A stretch of DNA of 64,000 nucleotides from Pantoea alfalfae (GCF_019880205.1 NZ_CP082292.1:3534001-3598000); one strand, 5' to 3'; numbered from the stretch's first letter, positions 19,636 to 29,414 are shown. Notes: a model not told the origin generated them from the sequence alone. A program made the numbers and translations.

Positions 19636-21903
19636 TCAGAAGCGGGTGTTCACGCTCATATAAAATGTGCGGCCCGATTCGTTAAAGGTATTGGCTCCTG
19701 CGCCGTAGAGGTAAGCGCCGGTGGTGGCATTGCCGGTAGTCTGCGCATTGCCCTGACGGAAATGACGCTTGTCGAAGAGGTTGTCGATACCCACGGTGAC
19801 ACTGGCATATTTATTAACGTCATAGGTGCCGCTCATGCCTACAACCGAATAGGGACTGACCTGATCGGTCGCGCTGCCGGTGACGGCGTTACCTTTATAG
19901 TCATACTTCTTCGGCACCTGTTTACCGTACCAGGTCAGGGTTGTCTGGAGAGAGAGATCCTGCATCGCCTGCCAGCTCAGCGTCGAATTGAGCGTATACG
20001 CCGGAATAATTGACAGGCGATCGCCGGTCTCTTTATTTTTGCTCTGCAGCATATACGTGAAGTTGTTGTTCCACGTCAGGCTGTCGGAGAACGGGACGTT
20101 AACCGTACCTTCGAGCCCCTCAACCACCGCTTTGGGCACATTTTCCCATTTGTAGATGTCGGTTTTGCCGTTAGACGCCGTGCCGGTGGGAGCCGTGCCT
20201 GCCTCAATCTTGTTCCGGTAGTCGTTGCGGAACCAGGTCAGACCCGCCTGATAGCCGTCGCGCTTCCATTCCAGTCCAATCTCTTTATTGATGCTGTTTT
20301 CCGCTTTCAGGTCATCATTACCCATCAGATAACAGGCACCGGCACTGGCCGCGCAGCCCTGGCCATTGCTGTAAAGCAGATAGTTCGGGTTAGTCTGGTA
20401 GAGGCTCGGCGCTTTATAAGCGCGCGCAATGCCCATTTTCAGCGTGAACTCATCGCCTAATCCCTGTGAGAGGTTGAGCGACGGGCTCCAGTTATCGCCG
20501 ACAATCGAATGGTGATCGAAGCGCAGGCCGGGCGTCAGCATGGTGCTGTCAGTCAGCTCAATATTGTCTTCCGCAAACAGTGAGAAGATCTCCGCCTGCG
20601 AATAGGGAGAGCGTCCGGTGGTGGCGATACCCGGAATCGAACCGTAGCTGGCGGCCTGCGTCGTCGAGGAAGGATCCTTCATCCGCTGCTGATTCCATTC
20701 CGTGCCAAAAGTTGCAGTCTGATTCACCAGCCACTCAAAGGGCACGCTGATCTCGCTGTGCAGCAACACATCATCCAGCTGGATAGTGTTGAAATTGCTG
20801 TTGGAAAAGATCCCTTCAGTGCCGCCCGCCAGCCCTTCATTCAGACGCGAGTTGCGGGTGTTTTCATACTGCGCATAGGTGTTGGTGCTGATGCCATTAT
20901 CCCAGGCGCCGGTCCACTTAACTGAAAAGTTCTGCCGATAGAGCCGGTTGGTTTCGTCACCATATTTGCTTTTCACAAGCGCGTTGGTATTGGTGTTCTG
21001 GGTGTCGCCAGCATAGAGGTTGCCCTGACGGCTGTAACCGGCCCCCACTTCCAGCGCCTGCATTGGTGCAAACGTCCAGCGCAGCAGGCCATGAATATCT
21101 TTATTGACTGAACCTTCGCGGCCCGCCGGGTAGGATCCCGCGTAACTGCCGGTGCGGTCTGCGGCGTGCCCTTCATTGATATCGTAAGCATCAGCCTGCG
21201 TTTTTGCCAGACCGCCATAGAGCCGGAAACTGACATCATCGCCCAGCGGTCCTTCAAGACTGAAGTTAGTACGCCGCGTCGCGCCCTCCTCCTTGTGTTG
21301 CGGCACGTTGTAATAGGCGTTCCACGAGCCGTGCCACTGATTATCCATCTCTTTCCTGGTGATGATATTAACCACACCACCCGCCGCACCATTGCCGTAG
21401 CGGGCCGCTGCCGGACCCCGGATGACGTCAATGCGGTCAATGATCTCTGGCGGTACCCAGTTCGTGTCGCCGCGTGTGTCGCGCTCGCCACGCCAGCCAA
21501 GCCGCACCGCATTGCGGCTGGTCACCGGCAGGCCATCGATCAGGATCAGGGTATTTTCCGGCCCCATACCACGGATATCGATCTGACGGTTATTACCGCG
21601 CTGGCCGCTGGTGGAGTTACCGGTCAGATTGACACCGGGCATGGTGCGGATGATTTCGGCGACGTCGCGCGCAGGCGGATGTTTTTTGATTTCGTCGGCG
21701 GTAATCGTTGACACGCCAGGGGCCTGCAGCGTCTGCTCAGCGGCGGTGACCGTCATGGTGTCGTCGTGGAGGGTATCGGAGGTGCTGCTGTCGATAGCGG
21801 GTTCGCGGGTGGCTTCAGCAGCCACGGCACCGGCAGAAATGAGAGAGGCCGTGAGACCCAGTTCAATCATAATGGCTAACGAAAGCCGGGATATCTTTTT
21901 CAT
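19636..21903 (-). CDS. fepA: Ferric enterobactin outer-membrane receptor FepA
   Basis: FepA is the TonB-dependent, 22-strand beta-barrel receptor for ferric enterobactin. The start at 21903 (MKKISRLSLAIMIELG) gives 755 residues with a signal peptide ending near AAVAA-type sequence (GAVAAEA). The TonB box reads DTMTVTAAEQ, followed by the plug-domain motifs QAPGVSTITADEI and GNNRQIDIRGMGPENTL. The barrel includes the family segments GDTQNTNTN, TPGLRFDHHSIVG and SINKEIGLEW, and the chain ends in aromatic NTRF, as outer-membrane barrels do. The close match along the whole length favours FepA over the salmochelin receptor IroN. It is divergent from fes across a Fur-box region. Confidence 0.95.
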   Translation of the reverse strand: MKKISRLSLAIMIELGLTASLISAGAVAAEATREPAIDSSTSDTLHDDTMTVTAAEQTLQAPGVSTITADEIKKHPPARDVAEIIRTMPGVNLTGNSTSGQRGNNRQIDIRGMGPENTLILIDGLPVTSRNAVRLGWRGERDTRGDTNWVPPEIIDRIDVIRGPAAARYGNGAAGGVVNIITRKEMDNQWHGSWNAYYNVPQHKEEGATRRTNFSLEGPLGDDVSFRLYGGLAKTQADAYDINEGHAADRTGSYAGSYPAGREGSVNKDIHGLLRWTFAPMQALEVGAGYSRQGNLYAGDTQNTNTNALVKSKYGDETNRLYRQNFSVKWTGAWDNGISTNTYAQYENTRNSRLNEGLAGGTEGIFSNSNFNTIQLDDVLLHSEISVPFEWLVNQTATFGTEWNQQRMKDPSSTTQAASYGSIPGIATTGRSPYSQAEIFSLFAEDNIELTDSTMLTPGLRFDHHSIVGDNWSPSLNLSQGLGDEFTLKMGIARAYKAPSLYQTNPNYLLYSNGQGCAASAGACYLMGNDDLKAENSINKEIGLEWKRDGYQAGLTWFRNDYRNKIEAGTAPTGTASNGKTDIYKWENVPKAVVEGLEGTVNVPFSDSLTWNNNFTYMLQSKNKETGDRLSIIPAYTLNSTLSWQAMQDLSLQTTLTWYGKQVPKKYDYKGNAVTGSATDQVSPYSVVGMSGTYDVNKYASVTVGIDNLFDKRHFRQGNAQTTGNATTGAYLYGAGANTFNESGRTFYMSVNTRF

Positions 21904-22085
21904 TTTTCTGTTCCTGGAGTGCCAGCGAGCATGCCACTGCCGGCGTACCGGTAAAAAGGTCATAACCTTGCCTGCAACGCATTAACCTTCCCGTCACACA
22001 GGCTTCAGAACCGCGTTGCGTCCGTCTGAAATCCGATGCGGCAGAGAGAATGCGCGCGCTCCCTGTCGAGCGGAAACACCCTATT

Positions 22086-22116
22086 GCAAATGCAAATAAT
22101 TATCAATACTATTATC
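22086..22116. promoter_or_regulatory. Fur-box region of the divergent fepA/fes promoters
   Basis: The 19-mer at 22086-22104 (GCAAATGCAAATAATTATC) agrees at 14 of 19 positions with the Fur consensus GATAATGATAATCATTATC. A second ATTATC hexamer at 22111-22116 suggests extended Fur binding. It lies between fepA and fes, so one iron-sensing site can control uptake and iron release. Confidence 0.7.
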
Positions 22117-22153
22117 TGTAACATGCATGACTCTAAGCAAGTGTGATTGAATC

Positions 22154-23365
22154 ATGGCGCGAATAGCGTGGTTAAACGAAGAGACCGGCAGCGAACGCTG
22201 GTGGCAGCAGCTGCAGCAACAGGGCATTCCCCTGATTGAACCCGCTGAAAAGGGGACCTGTCAGGTCACTTTTTTCTGGCGTGATCCGCAGGGTGACCCG
22301 CTGCACTCTGATACCCGGCGCGTCTGGATCAACATTACCGGTGTGACCGATCATCATCACACAGCCTCACCTTCCTCCTTAACACCTGTTCCTGATACCG
22401 ATGTCTGGTGGTGGCAAACCACCCTGCCCGCTGACTGGCGCGGCAGCTACTGCCTGATCCCTGACAACCAGACAGAGACGTTTGCCGGGCAGGCTGATAT
22501 GCAGGCGCTGCGCCAGTGGTGGAGTCAGAAATTCCGGCAGGCACAAAGCGACCCGCTGAATCCTTTGCGTAGCTGGGCAGGTGGACGCGGAATGAGGGTC
22601 TCGCCGCTGCACCTGCCACGCGCGCCGGATCAACAGGTGTGGCGTGCGGTTGATGAGGGCCGTGCCGCCGATATTCCGCTGCAACACTATTTGTGGCGCA
22701 GCGAACGGCTGGGAAACCAGCGTCAGATCTGGATCGCTGTCACCGGAGACGCCAGTGCAGGCGATCGTCCGCTGGCACTGCTGCTGGATGGTCAGTTCTG
22801 GGCGCACAGCATGCCGGTTGCCGGTCCGCTTCAGCAACTCACTGAGGCAGGCGAGCTGCCTCCTGCGGTCTATGTCATGATCGACATCATCGACCGCGAA
22901 CACCGCACGCGTGAACTGACCTGTAACCCTGACTTCTGGCTGGCGATTCAGCACGAGCTGTTACCACAAATTCAGCAGTGGGCACCGTTTCGGGCCGACA
23001 GCACGCTGGTGGCCGGACAGAGTTTTGGCGGCCTTTCTGCCGCTTACGCCACCCTGAACTGGCCGGAAACTTTTGCGGGTGCCGTCAGTCTTTCCGGTTC
23101 GTTCTGGTGGCCCGCGCGCGGTGACCCGAATGGCTGGCTGCCGCAGCAGTTACAGCAGGGTTTGCTGCAGGCGCCCTCCCGGCGCTTTTATCTGGAGGCG
23201 GGGCGGCGCGAACGCCTGATTCTGGCAGCAAACGAACAGTTTCAGCGCGATCTGACTGTGGCAGGACATCAGGTCAGCTATCACCCGATTGAAGGCGGTC
23301 ACGATGCGCTGTGCTGGCGCGGCGGACTGCTGGCAGGCCTCAACGCTATGTGGCAATCGTCATAA
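22154..23365 (+). CDS. fes: Enterochelin (ferric enterobactin) esterase Fes
   Basis: Fes hydrolyses the trilactone of ferric enterobactin in the cytoplasm so that iron can be reduced and released. An N-terminal domain (about 1-150; VWINITGVTDHHH, WRGSYCLIP) precedes the alpha/beta-hydrolase domain. The nucleophile is Ser290 in AGQSFGGLSA, and the catalytic histidine lies in EGGHDALCWRGG near residue 382. The 403 residues are close to E. coli Fes. The start at 22154 has no good Shine-Dalgarno sequence, so a small start error is possible. It begins the fes-ybdZ-entF operon. Confidence 0.94.
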   Translation: MARIAWLNEETGSERWWQQLQQQGIPLIEPAEKGTCQVTFFWRDPQGDPLHSDTRRVWINITGVTDHHHTASPSSLTPVPDTDVWWWQTTLPADWRGSYCLIPDNQTETFAGQADMQALRQWWSQKFRQAQSDPLNPLRSWAGGRGMRVSPLHLPRAPDQQVWRAVDEGRAADIPLQHYLWRSERLGNQRQIWIAVTGDASAGDRPLALLLDGQFWAHSMPVAGPLQQLTEAGELPPAVYVMIDIIDREHRTRELTCNPDFWLAIQHELLPQIQQWAPFRADSTLVAGQSFGGLSAAYATLNWPETFAGAVSLSGSFWWPARGDPNGWLPQQLQQGLLQAPSRRFYLEAGRRERLILAANEQFQRDLTVAGHQVSYHPIEGGHDALCWRGGLLAGLNAMWQSS

Positions 23366-23461
23366 CCCGCTGATATCCCGCCGTCTGTGCGCCATTAAAA
23401 GAAAAAGGATACCCAGGAGATCGGCGTTTATACGCCCGACGACTTCGGACAGGAGACCAAC

Positions 23462-23683
23462 ATGCAACAACTCAATCCTTTCGACGATCCCCAGCAGGAT
23501 TGTCAGGTACTGAAAAATGCTCAGCAGCAGTACAGCTTATGGCCCGCCTTTTGTGCGGTTCCGCCAGGATGGCAGCCTGTTTATGGGCCCGAACTACAGG
23601 CCCGTTGCCTGAGCTGGCTGAATGAAAACTGGCACGATATCCGTCCGGTTATGACGCAGGACAGTGGGAGCCGCAATGTCTGA
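23462..23683 (+). CDS. ybdZ: MbtH-like protein YbdZ
   Basis: This 73-residue protein has the MbtH family pattern: NPFDDP at the start, SLWPAFCAVPPGW in the middle and the tryptophans of CLSWLNENW. MbtH-like proteins bind the adenylation domains of nonribosomal peptide synthetases and promote their folding and activity; the E. coli homologue assists EntF. CAGGAGACC precedes the ATG. Its last codons overlap the entF start by 8 bases, which couples the two partners' translation. Confidence 0.93.
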   Translation: MQQLNPFDDPQQDCQVLKNAQQQYSLWPAFCAVPPGWQPVYGPELQARCLSWLNENWHDIRPVMTQDSGSRNV

Positions 23684-26600
23684 GACCACTCTGAACCCGC
23701 TGACAGAGCAAAAAACGTTGCCGCTGGTGGCCGCTCAGCCCGGAATCTGGATCGCTGACCAGCTATCGCCCTATTCCAATGCTTACGCCGTGGCGCATTT
23801 TGTCGAACTGCACGGTGTGCTGAACAGCGCGCTGCTGTCACGGGCCATAATTGCTGGCATGCAGGAAGCGGACACACTGAATATGGCCTTTGGCGAGCTG
23901 GAGGGTGAACCGCTACAGTGGCCTGCCCCCCAGGATTTCCGCGAGCCTGAAATAATCGATCTGCGCGATGCCGCCGATCCTGCTGCATCAGCACGTGCGC
24001 TGATGCAGCAGGATATGTCCGGTGACCTGCGGATACTGAGCGGTGCGCCGCTCTATCATCACAGCCTGCTTCGGCTGGGCGAGGATCACTGGTACTGGTA
24101 TCAGCGCTACCATCATCTGGTGGTCGATGGTTTTAGTTTCACCGCCCTGACCCGCCGCATCGCCCATCTCTACAGCGCCTGGCAGCACGGCGACACGCCG
24201 GAGCCGAGCCCCTTTGTCCCGTTCAGCGAGGTCGTCGACGAGTATCAGCGCTATCACAACTCTTTGGCCTGGCAGCGCGATCGCCAGTTCTGGCTGGAGA
24301 AAGGCGCGCAGTTACCTGCGCCCGCCTCGTTGTCCGCTCTGCCGCTGGCCGGTCAGAGCGCCAGTACCGACCTGCTACGCCATACGTTTGCCGTGGATCG
24401 CAACACTTTTCAGGCTTTGCTGACGCACACCGGGCAGCACAACCTCAGTGCTGCGGACACCGCCTTTGCGCTGGTGGCGTTATGGCTGGCGCGCCTCACC
24501 GGTCAGCATGCGTTCGCCGCCGGTTTCATCTTTATGCGCCGCATCGGCTCGGCCGCGCTCTGCGCCACCGGTCCGGTGATCAACGTTTTGCCTATGGCAA
24601 TCCATTACGACCCGGCACAGCCGCTGACGGCACTGGCCGGGCGTCTGGCGGGCGAAGTCAGAAAAATGCGCCGTCATCAGCGTTACGACGCTGAGCAGGT
24701 GCAGCGCGATCTGGGCCGGTTTGGTGACAGTGCTCCGCTCTATGGGCCGGTGATTAACCTGAAGATGTTCGACTATCAGCTCGATTTCGCAGGCATTGAA
24801 GGCATCACTCATCAGCTGGCGTCAGGCCCGGTTCGCGATCTGGAGATTGCTATCTACCTCAGCGAACAGGGCGACCTGACGCTGGAACTACTGGCTAATG
24901 CAAAGCGCTATAGTGAAACCGCGCTGAAGCAACATGCCAGTCGCTTTGGTCTGCTGCTTGAGCAGCTTGCCGTCCGGCCAGCGTGCGCCTGTGGCGAGCT
25001 GGATATGCTGATGCCGGAAGAACATCAACAGCTGGCAGCGGTCAATCAGACGGCTGTGATGCTGCCTGCAGAGACGCTAAGCAGCCTGCTGCTGCTGCAG
25101 TCGCAGCGTACGCCGCACGCTATGGCGCTGGCGGATGAGGCGCATCAGCTTAATTACCAGCAGATGCAACAGCAGGTCGCCGCGCTGGGACAACAGCTGA
25201 TTGCGCAGGGTGTGACGCGGGGTGACATCGTCGCCGTGGCGCTGCCGCGCTCGGTCTTTTTATCACTGGCGCTGCAGGCGATTGTCAGCACAGGCGCAAC
25301 CTGGCTGCCGCTTGATACCGGCTACCCGGACGATCGGCTGAAGATGATGCTGGAAGATGCCGCGCCGAAGATGCTGATCACCTGCCGCGAACTGGCAGAC
25401 AGGCTGGCGGCTCTCTCACCGGCCGCGCCGCTGTTTTACGACGTGCTGTTAACCCCGGTGGATAGCGTGCTGACACAGGCTCCGCGTCCGCATGATGGCG
25501 CTTACCTCATCTATACCTCTGGTTCGACCGGTCGGCCAAAAGGCGTGCTGGTCAGTCATGAGGCGATCGTCAACCGGCTGCTGTGGATGCAGGATCGTTA
25601 TCCGCTCGGCGGTGATGATGTGGTGCTGCAGAAAACGCCGAGCAGCTTTGATGTCTCGGTGTGGGAGTTCTTCTGGCCATTGATCGCTGGCGCACAGCTG
25701 GTGATGGCACCGCCTGATGCCCACCGCGACCCGGACGTGCTGCAGCAGCTATTTGCCCGCTACCGCGTGACCACCACCCATTTTGTTCCGTCGATGCTGG
25801 CTGCTTTTGTCGCCTCGCTGGAGGAAGGTGACGCGATAGCGCGTTGCGCCACCCTGCGCCGGGTTTTCTGCAGCGGCGAAGCGCTGCCCGCTGAGCTGTC
25901 GCGCCAGTGGCAGACGCTGACCCGGGTGCCCTTGCATAATCTTTATGGCCCGACCGAAGCGGCAGTGGATGTCAGCTTCTACCCGGCTTTCGGACCGGCG
26001 CTGGCGGCCGTCGACGGTGCCAGCGTGCCGATTGGCTTCCCGGTCTGGAACACCGGCTTACGGATTCTGGATGCGCGTCTGCAGCCGGTGCCACCGGGCG
26101 TGGCTGGCGATCTCTGGCTGACCGGCGTGCAGCTGGCGCATGGCTATCTTGATCGTCCCGACCTCACTGCCAGCCGGTTTGTCGCCGATCCGTGGGGTCA
26201 CGGCTCCCGGATGTACCGCACCGGTGATGTGGCGCGCTGGCTGCCGGATGGTGCGGTGGAGTATCTGGGTCGCAGCGACGATCAGCTTAAAATTCGCGGA
26301 CAGCGTATCGAGCTGAACGAGATCGACCACGCCATGGCTGCGCTGCCTGGCATTGTGCAGGCCGTGACGCATGCAGTGGTACTGGGCAGCAGCAGCGACC
26401 AGCAGGGTGATGCCCGCCAACTGGTCGGCTATGTGGTGGCAGAGGGCTCAATTGATGCCGACGTCATGCGCCAGACTCTGGCGACACAGTTACCGGCGCA
26501 TATGGTGCCGGTGGCGATTGTTCAGCTGGCGGCATTACCGCTCAGCAGCAACGGCAAGCTGGATCGTAAAGCGCTGCCGCTGCCACAGACCCGAACAGCG

Positions 26601-27605
26601 GCTGCCGGTCGTGCACCGTACCCGGGTCTGGAAACGACGCTGGCGCAGGCGTTCGCCACGCTGCTGGAACGTGAGTCCGTCAGCGCACAGGATGATTTTT
26701 TTGCGCTGGGTGGCCATTCGCTGCTGGCGATGCGGCTGGCGGCGCAGCTGCGGCGGACGCTGAATCAGCCGGTGTCAGTGGGCCAGATTATGGTGGCAGC
26801 TACGGTAGAAAAGCTGGCCGTCCTGCTTAGTAGTGAACCCGCGGAGACAGCCCGCGCCGGATTTGAGGCGGTCTTGCCGCTGCGGCGTACTACCGGCCCG
26901 ACGCTGTTCTGCTTCCATCCCGCCTCAGGTTTTGCCTGGCAGTTCAGCGTGTTGCAGCGCTATCTGGATGCCCGCTGGTCGCTGCTCGGCATTCAGTCAC
27001 CTGATATCACCAGCCCGCTGAATCAGGCGCAGCACCTTGACGCGGTGTGTGAGGCGCATCTGGCGACGGTGCGCCAGCAGCAGCCAGAGGGGCCCTACTA
27101 TTTCCTGGGCTATTCGCTGGGCGGCACGCTGGCGCAGGGTATCGCCGCGCGGCTGGAGGCCGAAGGTGAAACCGTTGCTTTCCTCGGACTGCTGGATACC
27201 TGGCCGCCGGAGACGCAGAACTGGGATGAACGGCGCGGCGAAAACGTGCTGGATCCGGCGGTGCTGGAAGAGGTTAATCGTGAGCGCGAGCAGTTTATCG
27301 CAGCACAGCGCGAGCAGGCCGGTGAAGGAATGGAGGCACTGTTTACCACCATTGAAGCCAACTATGCCAGTTCGGTGCGCCTGCTGGCCACGGCGCGCAG
27401 TGCCCGCTTTAGTGGGCACGCCACGCTGTTCCTGGCGCAACAGACCCAGTTGCCCGGTCAGGATGCACGCCGCGCCTGGGCGCCCTGGGTTGGCGGACTG
27501 ACTATCTGGCCGCTGGACTGTGCGCACGTCGAGATCATCTCACCGCGCATGTTCGAGCAGATCGGCCCACGACTGCAGCAGTGTCTGGCAACGCTGATTT
27601 CCTGA
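23676..27605 (+). CDS. entF: Enterobactin synthase component F (nonribosomal peptide synthetase)
   Basis: EntF activates L-serine, acylates it with dihydroxybenzoate from EntB and cyclises three units to enterobactin. The 1309 residues show condensation (HHLVVDG at 146-152), adenylation (TSGSTGRPKG, LYGPTEAAVDVS, YRTGDVARW), carrier (LGGHSLLAM, Ser1015) and thioesterase (GYSLGG, Ser1147; His1284 in CAHVEIISP) domains in that order. The A-domain pocket regions SFDVSVWEFF, THFVPSM and VFCSGEAL match E. coli EntF, so serine is predicted. The N-terminus is about 11 residues longer than in E. coli. Ser1015 needs a phosphopantetheinyl transferase, whose gene is not here. The start lies within ybdZ. 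Confidence 0.96.
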   Translation: MSETTLNPLTEQKTLPLVAAQPGIWIADQLSPYSNAYAVAHFVELHGVLNSALLSRAIIAGMQEADTLNMAFGELEGEPLQWPAPQDFREPEIIDLRDAADPAASARALMQQDMSGDLRILSGAPLYHHSLLRLGEDHWYWYQRYHHLVVDGFSFTALTRRIAHLYSAWQHGDTPEPSPFVPFSEVVDEYQRYHNSLAWQRDRQFWLEKGAQLPAPASLSALPLAGQSASTDLLRHTFAVDRNTFQALLTHTGQHNLSAADTAFALVALWLARLTGQHAFAAGFIFMRRIGSAALCATGPVINVLPMAIHYDPAQPLTALAGRLAGEVRKMRRHQRYDAEQVQRDLGRFGDSAPLYGPVINLKMFDYQLDFAGIEGITHQLASGPVRDLEIAIYLSEQGDLTLELLANAKRYSETALKQHASRFGLLLEQLAVRPACACGELDMLMPEEHQQLAAVNQTAVMLPAETLSSLLLLQSQRTPHAMALADEAHQLNYQQMQQQVAALGQQLIAQGVTRGDIVAVALPRSVFLSLALQAIVSTGATWLPLDTGYPDDRLKMMLEDAAPKMLITCRELADRLAALSPAAPLFYDVLLTPVDSVLTQAPRPHDGAYLIYTSGSTGRPKGVLVSHEAIVNRLLWMQDRYPLGGDDVVLQKTPSSFDVSVWEFFWPLIAGAQLVMAPPDAHRDPDVLQQLFARYRVTTTHFVPSMLAAFVASLEEGDAIARCATLRRVFCSGEALPAELSRQWQTLTRVPLHNLYGPTEAAVDVSFYPAFGPALAAVDGASVPIGFPVWNTGLRILDARLQPVPPGVAGDLWLTGVQLAHGYLDRPDLTASRFVADPWGHGSRMYRTGDVARWLPDGAVEYLGRSDDQLKIRGQRIELNEIDHAMAALPGIVQAVTHAVVLGSSSDQQGDARQLVGYVVAEGSIDADVMRQTLATQLPAHMVPVAIVQLAALPLSSNGKLDRKALPLPQTRTAAAGRAPYPGLETTLAQAFATLLERESVSAQDDFFALGGHSLLAMRLAAQLRRTLNQPVSVGQIMVAATVEKLAVLLSSEPAETARAGFEAVLPLRRTTGPTLFCFHPASGFAWQFSVLQRYLDARWSLLGIQSPDITSPLNQAQHLDAVCEAHLATVRQQQPEGPYYFLGYSLGGTLAQGIAARLEAEGETVAFLGLLDTWPPETQNWDERRGENVLDPAVLEEVNREREQFIAAQREQAGEGMEALFTTIEANYASSVRLLATARSARFSGHATLFLAQQTQLPGQDARRAWAPWVGGLTIWPLDCAHVEIISPRMFEQIGPRLQQCLATLIS

Positions 27606-27611
27606 GTCATC

Positions 27612-27649
27612 CTGACCTGCGCTTATTCACCGGAGAAGGCGCGGGTCAG
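27612..27649. terminator. Inverted repeat between convergent entF and fepC
   Basis: CTGACCTGCGC (27612-27622) pairs with GCGCGGGTCAG (27639-27649) through 11 pairs with one G-U or A-C wobble, depending on the strand. There is no U-tract. It begins 7 bases past the entF stop and covers the fepC stop codon, so it may protect or end both 3' ends. Confidence 0.4.
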
Positions 27650-28437
27650 CCTCTGCCCAGCGGTACAATCATCGGCGTACCGGCCACCGGATCGCTGATG
27701 ATAAGGCAGCGCAGGCCGTAGATCGCGTCTATCAGTTCCGGCGTTACAATCTCCGCCGGTTTCCCTTCGGCAACGATTTTCCCGTCGCGCATCGCTATCA
27801 GGTGGCTGGCGTAGCGGCACGCCTGATTAAGATCGTGCAGCACCACCACCAGCGTTCGGCCATGCTGCTGATTGAGATCCTGCATTAATTCCAGCAGTTC
27901 AATCTGATGGGCAATATCCAGCCAGGTGGTCGGTTCATCCAGCAGCAATAGCGGTGTCTGCTGAGCCAGCACCATCGCAATCCACACCCGCTGCCGCTGA
28001 CCGCCAGAGAGCGTATCAACCTGCTGCTGCGCTAAATCGGCCACGCCGGTGGCCTGCATGGCCTGCTGCACCGCTGCCTCATCTTCCTGTCGCCAGCGCC
28101 CGAACAGCGACTGGTGCGGATAACGCCCGCGCGCCACCAGTTCGCTGACGCTGATACCCGCAGGCGCGTTCGAGCTTTGCGGCAGCAGCCCCAGCCGGCG
28201 TGCCACCTCTTTGGTGGCGTAGTGAGCAATGGTATTGCCATCCAGCAGCACCTCGCCCTGCAGCGGCGAGACCAGGCGGCTTAAGGTACGCAGCAGCGTC
28301 GATTTTCCGCAGGCGTTGGGACCGATGATCACGGTCAGCTCACCGTCAGGGATCGCCACAGAGAGATTCTCCGCCACGATTTTTTTGTCATAGCCCAGCG
28401 TCAGCGCGTCGCCCTGCAAACGTGTTGTCACTTTCAT
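27646..28437 (-). CDS. fepC: Ferric enterobactin ABC transporter ATP-binding protein FepC
   Basis: FepC powers import of ferric enterobactin through FepDG. The start at 28437 (MKVTTRLQGDALTLGY) gives 263 residues; it overlaps the fepG stop by four bases, supporting this start over longer ones. Walker A is GPNACGKST (39-47; Ala replaces the second Gly of E. coli, still within GxxxxGKS/T). DTLSGGQRQR is the signature and LLLLDEPTTWLD the Walker B, with the switch histidine in VLHDLNQ. The C-terminus SDPVAGTPMIVPLG is typical of FepC. It is the last gene of the fepDGC operon. Confidence 0.95.
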   Translation of the reverse strand: MKVTTRLQGDALTLGYDKKIVAENLSVAIPDGELTVIIGPNACGKSTLLRTLSRLVSPLQGEVLLDGNTIAHYATKEVARRLGLLPQSSNAPAGISVSELVARGRYPHQSLFGRWRQEDEAAVQQAMQATGVADLAQQQVDTLSGGQRQRVWIAMVLAQQTPLLLLDEPTTWLDIAHQIELLELMQDLNQQHGRTLVVVLHDLNQACRYASHLIAMRDGKIVAEGKPAEIVTPELIDAIYGLRCLIISDPVAGTPMIVPLGRG

Positions 28438-29414
28438 TGACGTCGTGCCTCCCGCACCAGTAGTGCAATCAGATAGAGTCCGCCCAGGCTGACCGTGATT
28501 ACGCCAACCGGCAGCTGATAAGGCAGGAAAAAGTGCTGCGCGGCGTAATCTGCGGCGATTAACAGCAGCGCGCCACACAAGGCCGCCAGCGGCAGCGCGC
28601 CTTTAGTGCCACCGCTGAGCCTCCGCGCAATCTGCGGTGCCAGCAACGCAATAAAGGAGATCGGACCGGCCAGCGCCGTCGAGGCGGCGGTGAGGATAAC
28701 ACCCGTCAGCATCAGCATGAGGCGGCTGCGCTCAACCGGAACGCCCAGCGCACAGGCCGTGTCGTCACCCATCTCCAGTAGTCGCATGCGGCGGGCCAGC
28801 ATGCCTGTTGCCAGCAGCGCCAGCAGCAGCACGATGATCACCGGCGTGGTTTTCGCCCAGGTAATGCCGTTAAGTGAACCGGCGCTCCAGAGCCCGGCGC
28901 TCAGTGCCGCCTCCAGTGAAGCACTGATAATCAGCCAGCTGTTCAGCGCCATCAGCAGTGCCCGCACGCTGATGCCGACAATAATCAGCCGGAAAGTCTC
29001 CACGCCGTTGCGCCAGCTGAACAGCCAGACCACACCTGCAGTGAGCAGCCCGCCTGCCAGCGCCGCCAGCGTCATCCCTTCCATGTTTTGCTGGAACAGC
29101 ACCAGCGCCACCAGTACACCGCTGTAAGCGCCGGTGTTAAAACCCAGAATATCGGGACTGCCCAGCGGGTTGCGCAACAGCGACTGAAAAATCGCCCCGC
29201 TGACGCCCAGCGCCGCACCAATCAGCAGCGCCATCATGACGCGCGGCAGACGCCACTCCAGCACAATCAGCTGAACATTGCGCGCTGCCTCGCCGTTGAA
29301 AAGTGCCCATAACTGGCTGGCTGAGATCGGTAAGGTGCCGCGCGTGATGCCCAAAAAAGCCAGCACCCCGCAGGCCATCAACAGCAGTAACGCATTGATC
29401 ATCATCCGTGTCAT
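28434..29414 (-). CDS. fepG: Ferric enterobactin ABC transporter permease FepG
   Basis: This 326-residue FecCD-type permease has about nine or ten membrane segments. Family motifs are RLPRVMMALLIGAALGVSGA near residues 55-74, RNPLGSPDILG, and the cytoplasmic loop GPISFIALLAPQIARRL, which contacts FepC. FepG forms the inner-membrane channel as a heterodimer with FepD. It is joined by four-base ATGA overlaps both to fepD upstream and to fepC downstream, so the three proteins are likely made in balance. E. coli FepG has 330 residues. Confidence 0.95.
   Translation of the reverse strand: MTRMMINALLLLMACGVLAFLGITRGTLPISASQLWALFNGEAARNVQLIVLEWRLPRVMMALLIGAALGVSGAIFQSLLRNPLGSPDILGFNTGAYSGVLVALVLFQQNMEGMTLAALAGGLLTAGVVWLFSWRNGVETFRLIIVGISVRALLMALNSWLIISASLEAALSAGLWSAGSLNGITWAKTTPVIIVLLLALLATGMLARRMRLLEMGDDTACALGVPVERSRLMLMLTGVILTAASTALAGPISFIALLAPQIARRLSGGTKGALPLAALCGALLLIAADYAAQHFFLPYQLPVGVITVSLGGLYLIALLVREARRQ

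Noticed and set aside
26997..27527. A 176-codon minus-strand frame opposite the EntF thioesterase domain
   Set aside because: The thioesterase reading frame, with Ser1147 and His1284, explains the sequence.
28297..28323. FepC Walker A with Ala in place of Gly (GPNACGKST) as a defect
   Set aside because: The changed position is variable in the GxxxxGK[ST] consensus. All other ATPase motifs are intact.
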